Origin: Acetobacteraceae bacterium | GTDB lineage: Bacteria > Pseudomonadota > Alphaproteobacteria > Acetobacterales > Acetobacteraceae | Direction of reading: 5' to 3' | Length of the DNA stretch: 37,709 nucleotides | Assembly: GCA_025452005.1 (NCBI GenBank) | Contig: JANWJK010000081.1 | Span: 1 to 37,709 of the forward strand | Shown here: positions 31,552 to 37,709 of the stretch, in pieces | Position numbering within the stretch: the first letter of the stretch is position 1 | Layout of the letters: each line of letters opens with the position of its first letter | Position numbers and translations under genes: made by a program | Notes under the pieces: model-generated | The model's input: the letters and a program-made list of their open reading frames with translations, nothing else | What the model was told of the DNA's origin: nothing | The model's database searches: none

Positions 31552-31652
31552 TCGTCCGAATTTTGTCCGCCAAAGATCCCGGCTGCGATGGCTCGCGGCT
31601 TTCGCTATAGCTCGGATGGCAATCTGACCACGGGCAGAGCCCAGAGGATGAG

Positions 31653-32360
31653 ATGTCCGATGCTCCGACGCAGTCTGCCGCGCCTGACAGCAGCACACAG
31701 GCAGGCTATCTGACGCTTTCCCCGTTCGTCCAGAGCCGTCTTGGCTGGTGCCTGATGGGCTGGGACTGCCAGGTGCGTAGCATGCAACTACTCCAGGACG
31801 GTGACGATGATGCGTTCAGAACGGCCTGTGGAGCGCTGAGTCAGCAGTTCCGCTTGAATTCGCGGCTCGACCCACAGGCGGCGGCGCCAAGCTTCCTGAA
31901 CGCGTTGCAGCCCGATGACTGGGACACGCTGTATGGGTTGTTGCGCCTGGCGGGCCCAACTCTTGCATGGTCCGACGTGCCCGGTGCGCAGCGGAACGTC
32001 GTAACCGGTGGTCCGGTGTCCCGAGGCAAGATCGATTCATCGGGAACATTCGTGCCATCCGCGCCCGACGACCTGATAGCGGGGTTTGGCCTGCCTTCGC
32101 CCGCGATCAAGCTTGGCAAGCGTTTCCCGTTTGCCTCCGATCTGGACGTGCACCTCTATCTCTACCTCGACAAGGATGCCTACGCGAATGAGATGAAGTA
32201 TTTCGCCTCGGGCGGCGGGATCCAGTTCGAAGGCAAGACAAGCGGGGGAACACCGCTTAAGCTGCGCCTTGGCGTGGGGCGGGATACCGCCGGCGGTGGG
32301 GCGGGATTCATCAAGCTGCAGATCGGGCCCGACACCGCGCCGATGGCGCCGCCCCGATAA
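31653..32360 (+). CDS. Conserved-looking protein of unknown function
   Basis: 235 residues, no signal peptide or membrane helix. The N-terminal half is helical (FVQSRLGWCLMGWDCQVRSM, FRTACGALSQQF, DDWDTLYGLLRLAGPTLAW). The C-terminal half is strand-rich and Gly-rich (KLGKRFPFASDLDVHLYLYLDKDAY, GGGIQFEGKTSGGTPLKLRLGVG) and ends in APMAPPR. It reads as a two-part protein; I recognise no family. A Shine-Dalgarno (gagga) precedes the ATG. It lies 101 nt after gpt, same strand, convergent with the nitronate monooxygenase. Third-position GC is ordinary, though slightly lower than its neighbours. Confidence 0.75.
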   Translation: MSDAPTQSAAPDSSTQAGYLTLSPFVQSRLGWCLMGWDCQVRSMQLLQDGDDDAFRTACGALSQQFRLNSRLDPQAAAPSFLNALQPDDWDTLYGLLRLAGPTLAWSDVPGAQRNVVTGGPVSRGKIDSSGTFVPSAPDDLIAGFGLPSPAIKLGKRFPFASDLDVHLYLYLDKDAYANEMKYFASGGGIQFEGKTSGGTPLKLRLGVGRDTAGGGAGFIKLQIGPDTAPMAPPR

Positions 32361-32372
32361 CCGACGCTCGCG

Positions 32373-33350
32373 CTATCCGGTCATGACTGCGGCGCGGCTC
32401 CTGAGCAACGTCTCGGCTTGCGCCGCCATGGCGCGCACGCTGTCGGCCGCCGGCACCAGCGTGTCCATCATGCCGATGGCCTCGCCGACATAAACGGCAA
32501 TCTTGTCGGCATCGGCATTGGCGATCGCCTGCACGTAGGCCGGCCGCAGTTGCTCGGCCACCGGGCGCAGTTCCTCCTCCTTGCCGGCCCAGCGGTCGGT
32601 GAAGCTGTTGCGCAGCACGCGACCGGTGAATTCGGCGGGCCAGGCAGCGCCGCGCGCGACGTCGCCGGCATACTGACGCAGCGTGTCGTCGCCATTGCCG
32701 GCCAGGGCAGCACTTTGCAGGTTGGCGTGGACCAGCGCCTCGGGGCTGGCCCACAGACGCGAACCGACCAGCACGCCGTCGGCGCCCAGCATCAGCGCTG
32801 CGGCCAGGCCGCGGCCGTCGGCGATGCCGCCGGCGGCGACCAGCAGCGTATCGGGGCTGCGCCGTGCCAGCAGGTCGGCGACCTCGGGCACCAGCGTCAT
32901 CGTCGCGCGCCTGGCGCCGTGACCGCCCGCCTCGGTGCCCTGCGCGACGATGATGTCGGCACCGACGTCGAGCGCCGCCTCGGCGTGCCGCATGTCCTGC
33001 ACCTGGCAGATCAGCAGCCGTCCCGCCGCCTTGATGGCCGGAGCGAATGGGCGCGGATCGCCGAACGACAGCATCACCGCGGCAGGTGCGTGCGCCAGCG
33101 CCGCATCCAGCACGGCGGGCTGGGTCGCCAGCGCCCAGGTGATGAAGCCGCAGCCGACGCGGGTGTTGCCGGCCTCGGCGAATTCGTGCGCGAGCCATTG
33201 CGCATCGGAGGAGCCCCCGCCGATCAGGCCGAGCCCGCCGGCGGCGGTGACAGCCGCGGCAAGTCTGCCGCCGGCCGCGCCACCCATCGGTGCGTTCAGG
33301 ATTGGATGTTCGATGTTCAGTCGCTCGGTCAGCCGGGTGCGGATTGCCAT
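32373..33350 (-). CDS. Nitronate monooxygenase family protein
   Basis: 325 residues from the ATG at 33350 (MAIRTRLTERLNIEHPILNAPM); the track start at 33503 lies in the cyclase gene. FMN-dependent TIM-barrel protein of the 2-nitropropane dioxygenase/NMO type: NAPMGGAAGGRLAAAVTAAGGLGLIGGG at the N-terminus, the signature AQGTEAGGHGARR with the catalytic His, and VAAGGIADGRGLAAALMLGADGVLVGSRL, the phosphate site. Oxidises alkyl nitronates or a related toxic metabolite such as propionate-3-nitronate. It follows the cyclase gene by 5 nt and should be co-transcribed. Confidence 0.9.
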   Translation of the reverse strand: MAIRTRLTERLNIEHPILNAPMGGAAGGRLAAAVTAAGGLGLIGGGSSDAQWLAHEFAEAGNTRVGCGFITWALATQPAVLDAALAHAPAAVMLSFGDPRPFAPAIKAAGRLLICQVQDMRHAEAALDVGADIIVAQGTEAGGHGARRATMTLVPEVADLLARRSPDTLLVAAGGIADGRGLAAALMLGADGVLVGSRLWASPEALVHANLQSAALAGNGDDTLRQYAGDVARGAAWPAEFTGRVLRNSFTDRWAGKEEELRPVAEQLRPAYVQAIANADADKIAVYVGEAIGMMDTLVPAADSVRAMAAQAETLLRSRAAVMTG

Positions 33351-33355
33351 GGCGT

Positions 33356-34045
33356 TTACTCGAACAGGGCGACGGCGCGGATCGGGCTTGCCGTACCGCC
33401 GCGGATCTTCAGCGGGAAGCCGATGAAACGGAACCGCCCGCGACCGATCAGCCTGTCGAGATTGGCGAGGCATTCCATGTGCGTGATGCCCCTCTCGGCG
33501 CATGCCATGTGGGCGAGGTAGTTCGGTTCGCCTTCCGGCGCCGGACTGATCGCCTCGACGCCGAACATCAGGATGCCGCGATCGGCGAGCCAGTGCACCG
33601 ATTCCAACGCGAGGCCAGGGAAGTCGTGCAGATAGCCGGGTTTGCCGAGCAGCCGGTCGTTGGTCGCCATGTAGAGCAGCACGGTGTCGCGCGGACGGAT
33701 CTCCTGGCCCGATTGGTCCAGCGCTGCCTGCATCTCCGGCACCGTGATCGCGTGCTTCAGCGGCACGTGCGACAGGTCGAGGCAGATCGCCGAGGTATAA
33801 AAATTCTCCAGCGGCACTTCATCGATAGACAGCGCGCCGGGCCGCGGATCGAAATGCACCGGCGCGTCGACATGCGTGCCGGCGTGGTCCGACAACGCGA
33901 TGGACAGCGCCTTCGAGGTGAACACGGTGTTGCCCGCGTATTTCTTCTCCGAGTGGTCGCCCCACACCGAGACGATGACGGGCGGGTGCGACGGATGGGT
34001 CTGCGTGCGATGGAACAGTTCGCGGCTGAGGTCGATGAGTTCCAT
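33356..34045 (-). CDS. Cyclase family protein (kynurenine formamidase-like)
   Basis: 229 residues from the ATG at 34045 (MELIDLSRELFHRTQTHP); the 21 upstream track residues cover the intergenic region. The metal-binding motif of the cyclase/KynB family is present: DHAGTHVDAPVHFDPR, with YAGNTVF and FYTSAICLDLSHV before and after. These enzymes hydrolyse formamides, imides or isatin-like rings with a zinc or manganese ion in the cytoplasm. Neighbours give no tryptophan pathway, so N-formylkynurenine is not assured. It forms an operon with nitronate monooxygenase and is divergent from the SMP-30 lactonase gene (65 nt between starts). Confidence 0.85.
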   Translation of the reverse strand: MELIDLSRELFHRTQTHPSHPPVIVSVWGDHSEKKYAGNTVFTSKALSIALSDHAGTHVDAPVHFDPRPGALSIDEVPLENFYTSAICLDLSHVPLKHAITVPEMQAALDQSGQEIRPRDTVLLYMATNDRLLGKPGYLHDFPGLALESVHWLADRGILMFGVEAISPAPEGEPNYLAHMACAERGITHMECLANLDRLIGRGRFRFIGFPLKIRGGTASPIRAVALFE

Positions 34046-34110
34046 TGGCGGCGCCTTCGCGACTGTGGATGGCGGTGCTACGGTCGGACATCGCGCGGGA
34101 GGAAGCAAAC

Positions 34111-34968
34111 ATGGCCGGATTGTCCGATATCCTCGAGACCACGCAGCTTGAGAAGGTGGCGGAAGGGTTCGTGTTCACCGAAGGGCCGCTGTGGCATCCG
34201 GATGGTTTCTGGTACTTCGTCGATATCCGCCAGAACCTGCTGTATCGCATGACGATCGGCCAGAAGCCCGAAGTGGTGCGCAAGACCATCGGCGGCAACG
34301 GCACGACGTTCGATCTGCAAGGGCGCCTGATCCAGTGCGAGGGCGACGGCCGCATGGTGACGCGGCTGGCCGCCGATGGGTCGGTGACGACGCTGGCGGA
34401 TCGCTTCGAGGGCAAGAAGCTGAACCGGCCGAACGACGTGATCTGCCGTTCCGACGGCTCGCTGTTTTTCACCGACCCAGGTTATCGCGTGCCGTTGGCC
34501 GAGCGCGAGCTCGATGCCGCAGTGTATCGCATCGCGCCGGACGGAGCGGTGAGCCTGGCGGTTCCCGTGGAGTATCCCAACGGGCTGGCGCTGTCGCCCG
34601 ACGAGCGCACGCTCTACATCGCCAATACGCGCTGGTGCCAGTACGTCCACGCGGTGGAACTGGACTCGGCCGGCAACATGGTGCGCCGGCGCGTGTTCGC
34701 GGACATGTCGGCGGACGGCACCAACGGCGTGCCGGACGGCATGAAGGTGGACCAGGCAGGGCGTGTCTTCTGCACCGGCACCGGCGGGGTCTGGGTGTTC
34801 GCACCCGACGGTTCGAAGATCGGCATCATTGAGATGCCTGAGGTGTGCGCCAACTGCGCGTTCGGCGGCCCGGACCTGCGCACCCTGTTCCTGACCGCCA
34901 GCACGTCCGTCTATACGCTGCGGGTGAAGACGCCCGGAATGCCGCATCCCTATTACAAGCGCGCCTGA
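34111..34968 (+). CDS. SMP-30/gluconolactonase family protein
   Basis: 285 residues from the ATG at 34111, with an excellent Shine-Dalgarno (gggaggaa) 7 nt before; the track's earlier start is rejected. A six-bladed propeller with all metal and catalytic landmarks: FVFTEGPLWHP (Glu), KKLNRPNDVICRSDGSLFFTDP (Asn), VPVEYPNGLALSPDERTLYIANT (Asn) and VPDGMKVDQAGRVFCTG (Asp). It hydrolyses sugar or other lactones with a divalent cation. No signal peptide, so cytoplasmic. Its divergent partner operon (cyclase, nitronate monooxygenase) suggests one catabolic locus for a ring-containing or nitro compound, which is inference. Confidence 0.9.
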   Translation: MAGLSDILETTQLEKVAEGFVFTEGPLWHPDGFWYFVDIRQNLLYRMTIGQKPEVVRKTIGGNGTTFDLQGRLIQCEGDGRMVTRLAADGSVTTLADRFEGKKLNRPNDVICRSDGSLFFTDPGYRVPLAERELDAAVYRIAPDGAVSLAVPVEYPNGLALSPDERTLYIANTRWCQYVHAVELDSAGNMVRRRVFADMSADGTNGVPDGMKVDQAGRVFCTGTGGVWVFAPDGSKIGIIEMPEVCANCAFGGPDLRTLFLTASTSVYTLRVKTPGMPHPYYKRA

Positions 34969-34985
34969 TATACCCCCCAACGGAA

Positions 34986-35026
34986 CTCCCTCTCCCGCAT
35001 GCGCGGGGAGGGTTGGGGAGGGGGGG
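34986..35026. repeat. Intergenic palindromic repeat between convergent genes
   Basis: ctccctctcccgcatgcgcg and the following ggggagggttggggaggg form an imperfect hairpin of the widespread ccctctcccgc/gcgggggaggg intergenic type. On the minus strand its translation gives the tell-tale PPLPNPPRACGRG. It lies between the SMP-30 stop and the binding-protein stop and may act as a two-way terminator. Confidence 0.65.
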
Positions 35027-35031
35027 CCGGA

Positions 35032-36606
35032 CTATGCCTTGCTCACGTTCCAGAACACCGGCGCCGGTCCCTTCAACGGATCGCTTACGGCCTTCCCCCA
35101 CGCTGCGCGCGGCATGTAGCGCCCGAGCGGGATGAATGGCACCGATTCGAACGCCGCCAACTGGATCTCGCGCTCCAGCCGCGTCTGCTCCGCGGCATCG
35201 TCGCTGTCGAGCCACGCATTGTAGGCCGTCTCGATGCGCGGAATGTCCGGCCAGCCGATCCAAGCGTCCTTGCCATTGCCGCGCAGCAGAGAGCCAAGCA
35301 GCGGATCGCGGTACTCCGGCACCGGTGTCACGCTGACGAACAGCGACCAGCCGCCCTTGTCCAACGGCTGCCTGCTGGCACGGCGCTGCAGCACTGTTCC
35401 CCAGTCCATCGCCTGGTCGTCGATCGTCATGCCGACCCGCGACAGCGCATCCGCAACCACTAGCGACGCCGAGTTGTAGAATGGCTGGTCGGTGGTGTGC
35501 AGCATCACCAGCCTTTCGCCGGAATAACCCGCCTCCGCCAGCATCGCCTTTACCTCGGCGGCACTGCGACGTGTCGTCAAAGCCTCGATCCCCGCCATGT
35601 CCACGTCGGGCTTGCCGGTGGCGAGATAACCCATCGGCACCGTCACACCCTCCGGATCGCCGCCCATGATCGCTTCCATCACCGCGTGCTGATCGATCGC
35701 CGCCATGATCGCGCGACGCAGTTTCACATTGTTGGTGGGCGCCGCGACGTGGTTGGGCCGCAACTGGCTGATGAAGCCCCATTGATCCAGCCGCCCTGTC
35801 ACCACGTTCGATGCCCGTCGCAGCATCGGCAGCAGATCCGGCATCGGCATTTCCAGCCAGTCCACCTCGCCGGTGACCAAGGCATTCGCGGCGGTGGCTG
35901 GATCGGGGATCATCTTCCATTCCACGCGATCCACCAGCACGCGATGACCGCCCGAGGTGAAGCTCGCCGGTTCGTCGCGCGGCGAGTAGCGCTCGAACGG
36001 CACCAGCGCGGCGTGGCTGCCGATCACGTACTCGTCCTTGAGGAAGCGGAACGGGCCGGAGCCGACGATCTCGGTCATCTGCTTGAACGGATCCGTGCCG
36101 GTGGCGATGCGTTCCGGCACCATGACCGCCGCGGTCTGGAATTTCGACAGCAGCTTCGGCAGCGCCGGGAACCGCTTGTTCAGGCGCACCACGATGGTGC
36201 GGTCGTCCGGTGCCTCCAGCGCATCGAGCCGCGCCTCCAGCGTGGCACCTCCCGGATCGCGCTTCATCCAGCGCCGCAGCGAAGCGGTGCAGTCGCGCGC
36301 CAGCACCTTGGTGCCATCGTGGAACCACAGGTTCTCGCGCAGCGTCATCACCCAGCGGCGGCCGTCGTCCTCGACCACGTAGCCCGCGAGCATCTGCGGC
36401 TTCGGGTTCATCGCGGCGTCGCGGCCGAACAACACGTCGTAGATCATGAAGCCGACGTTCCGGGTGGTCATCGCGCTGGTCCACACCGGATCGAGGCTCG
36501 CCAGCGGCGACTGCGGCACGAAGATCAGCGTCTTCGCCGCCCCGCCTATCGCGGGACGCGCCAGCATTGCCATCGCGGCGCCCGACAGGAAATCGCGTCG
36601 TTGCAT
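35032..36606 (-). CDS. ABC transporter periplasmic substrate-binding protein (SBP_bac_5, DppA/OppA type)
   Basis: 524 residues. The N-terminus MQRRDFLSGAAMAMLARPA has the twin-Arg and hydrophobic run of a Tat signal (about 1-23). The family 5 binding-protein plan follows: SPLASLDPVWTSAMTTRNVG, MLAGYVVEDDGRRWVMTLRENLWFHDGT, VGSGPFRFLKDEYVIGSHAAL and a C-terminal FWNVSKA. It would capture peptides, opines or similar molecules for an ABC importer; no permease or ATPase gene is in the window. The gene is 3 nt after the stop of a very similar paralogue upstream, so tandem duplication is clear. A leading Asp/Glu signature of dipeptide specificity could not be assigned. Confidence 0.9.
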   Translation of the reverse strand: MQRRDFLSGAAMAMLARPAIGGAAKTLIFVPQSPLASLDPVWTSAMTTRNVGFMIYDVLFGRDAAMNPKPQMLAGYVVEDDGRRWVMTLRENLWFHDGTKVLARDCTASLRRWMKRDPGGATLEARLDALEAPDDRTIVVRLNKRFPALPKLLSKFQTAAVMVPERIATGTDPFKQMTEIVGSGPFRFLKDEYVIGSHAALVPFERYSPRDEPASFTSGGHRVLVDRVEWKMIPDPATAANALVTGEVDWLEMPMPDLLPMLRRASNVVTGRLDQWGFISQLRPNHVAAPTNNVKLRRAIMAAIDQHAVMEAIMGGDPEGVTVPMGYLATGKPDVDMAGIEALTTRRSAAEVKAMLAEAGYSGERLVMLHTTDQPFYNSASLVVADALSRVGMTIDDQAMDWGTVLQRRASRQPLDKGGWSLFVSVTPVPEYRDPLLGSLLRGNGKDAWIGWPDIPRIETAYNAWLDSDDAAEQTRLEREIQLAAFESVPFIPLGRYMPRAAWGKAVSDPLKGPAPVFWNVSKA

Positions 36607-36609
36607 GGT

Positions 36610-37709
36610 TCAGCCCTTGCTCACGTTCCAGAACACCACGGACGGCCCTTTCGGGATGCCGACGACATTGGTCCGCCAGGCGGCGCTCTGCCGATAGCCG
36701 CCGAGTGGAATGAACGGCAGGGTCTCGAACGATCGCAACTGGTACTCGCGTTCCAGTCGCGTCTGCTCCGCCGGATCGGTGGCGCCGAGCCAGTCGGTGT
36801 AGAGCCGCTCTATGGTCGGATCGGTGGGCCAGCCGAACCACCCCTCCTTGCCGTTGCCACGGATGAAGTTGGCGAGCAGCGGATCGCGATGATCGGGTGC
36901 CGCAACGACGGAAGGGAACATCGACCAGCCGCCCTTGTCGAGCTGCTCGCGGTTGGTGCGGCGGGACTGCACCGTGGCCCAGTCCATCGCCTGGTCGTCG
37001 ATATTCATGCCGGCGGCGGACAAGGTATGAGCGATCACCGAGGCGGTCGGATTGAAGAACCAGTGATCGGTCGCGTGCAGCAGCACGATGCGCTCGCCGC
37101 CGTAGCCGGCGCGATCGAGCATCGCCTTCACCTGGTCCGGCGTATGCTTCGTGCGCACCAGCTCCATTCCGGCCTCGTCCACCTCCTTCTTGCCGGTGCG
37201 GAGAAAACCGACGCCAGTGAACATGTTCTCCGGATCGCCGCCCATCGAGGCGGCCATCACCTCCTCCTGATCGAGTGCCGCCAGCATGGCGCGGCGAACG
37301 CCCGGATTGCTGGTGGGTGTGGCAACCTGATTGGGCCGCAGGAAGCAGATCTGGCCGTAGGTATCCAGCACGCCGGTCTTGACGCCCGGCGTCTTCCGCA
37401 ACTTCGGCAGCAGGTCGGGCAGCGGTATCTCTATCCAGTCCACCTCGCCGGTCATCAGAGCGTTCGCGGCGGTGGCGCCGTCGGGGATCATCTTCCACTC
37501 GACCCGATCGACCAGCACGCGATGGCCGCCCGCGGTGTAGCTCGCCGGCTCAACGCGTGGCACATAGCGATCGAAATTTGCAAATGCGGCGTGGCTGCCC
37601 AGCACGTGCTCGTCTGCGAGCCAGCGGAACGGGCCGCTGCCGATCGCCTCGGGGATCTGCTTGAACGGATCGGTCTGCGCGAGGCGCTCCGGCATCATCA
37701 CCGCCGGGA
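36610..37709 (-). CDS. ABC transporter substrate-binding protein, C-terminal part (cut by window edge)
   Basis: About 366 residues visible; the N-terminus with the signal peptide lies beyond base 37709. It shares long stretches with the downstream neighbour: GGHRVLVDRVEWKMIPD, TAANALMTGEVDWIEIPLPD, GMNIDDQAMDWATVQSRR and the identical FWNVSK end. It belongs to family 5 (peptide/opine-type) binding proteins. The pair probably arose by tandem duplication and then diverged, perhaps binding related ligands for one importer encoded upstream outside this window. Confidence 0.9.
   Translation of the reverse strand, partial: PAVMMPERLAQTDPFKQIPEAIGSGPFRWLADEHVLGSHAAFANFDRYVPRVEPASYTAGGHRVLVDRVEWKMIPDGATAANALMTGEVDWIEIPLPDLLPKLRKTPGVKTGVLDTYGQICFLRPNQVATPTSNPGVRRAMLAALDQEEVMAASMGGDPENMFTGVGFLRTGKKEVDEAGMELVRTKHTPDQVKAMLDRAGYGGERIVLLHATDHWFFNPTASVIAHTLSAAGMNIDDQAMDWATVQSRRTNREQLDKGGWSMFPSVVAAPDHRDPLLANFIRGNGKEGWFGWPTDPTIERLYTDWLGATDPAEQTRLEREYQLRSFETLPFIPLGGYRQSAAWRTNVVGIPKGPSVVFWNVSKG

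Noticed and set aside
34826-37498. 890-aa minus-strand ORF
   Set aside because: It is a shadow frame of the two binding-protein genes; it is Arg/Gly-rich, full of low-complexity stretches, and runs through the intergenic repeat (PPLPNPPRACGRG).

Overview
The window is high-GC DNA with dense, mostly operonic genes, typical of an alphaproteobacterium. Acetobacteraceae/Rhodospirillales is my best guess, inferred from protein style and gene mix (CaiB-type CoA transferases, MFS carriers, tandem dipeptide-type binding proteins, short Crp regulators). I see no rRNA, tRNA, CRISPR array, complete insertion sequence or prophage. Both ends cut genes: a sterol-desaturase-like gene at the left and a periplasmic binding protein at the right.

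Left part (1-8.6 kb). A secreted YVTN beta-propeller protein and a partial desaturase are separated by a short inverted repeat built of 10-nt units. An orphan PEP-CTERM protein follows, with a convincing sigma-54 promoter and a terminator. Next is a secreted unknown, then a scarred locus: a 191-nt fragment duplicated from the neighbouring O-antigen ligase-like gene, and a HigB/HigA-type toxin-antitoxin pair fused into one frame by what looks like a single extra base. After a gene-poor stretch come a small lipoprotein, a coiled-coil protein, a DUF3429 membrane protein and a CorC/HlyC-type CBS membrane protein.

Centre (8.8-18 kb). A tightly coupled + strand cassette encodes a HAD-UbiA fusion (polyprenyl-phosphate phosphoribosyltransferase-like), a GT39-type membrane glycosyltransferase and a fused heptose-1-phosphate nucleotidyltransferase/heptose-bisphosphate phosphatase, followed by a double-domain family III CoA transferase. 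Together the first three look like a pathway that makes an activated heptose and a lipid-linked sugar and transfers a sugar across the membrane. Opposite run an ArsR regulator with two 16-bp tandem repeats at its start, an SRPBCC protein, a DUF899 protein and an MFS carrier.

Decayed patch (18-19.5 kb). It holds a GNAT acetyltransferase pseudogene, a small secreted protein and a receiver protein whose phospho-accepting Asp and conserved Lys are both replaced.

Right part (19.6-37.7 kb). A minus-strand series contains an exported alpha/beta hydrolase, a large membrane spermidine-synthase-like protein, a Tat-type exported isoaspartyl methyltransferase and two enoyl-CoA hydratases. Then come a Crp/Fnr regulator, a class C beta-lactamase-like hydrolase, an amidase plus gamma-glutamyltransferase operon, csaA with a gpt-like phosphoribosyltransferase, an unrecognised protein, nitronate monooxygenase plus cyclase, an SMP-30 lactonase, and two tandem paralogous substrate-binding proteins. 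These suggest scavenging of amides, peptides and small organic acids.
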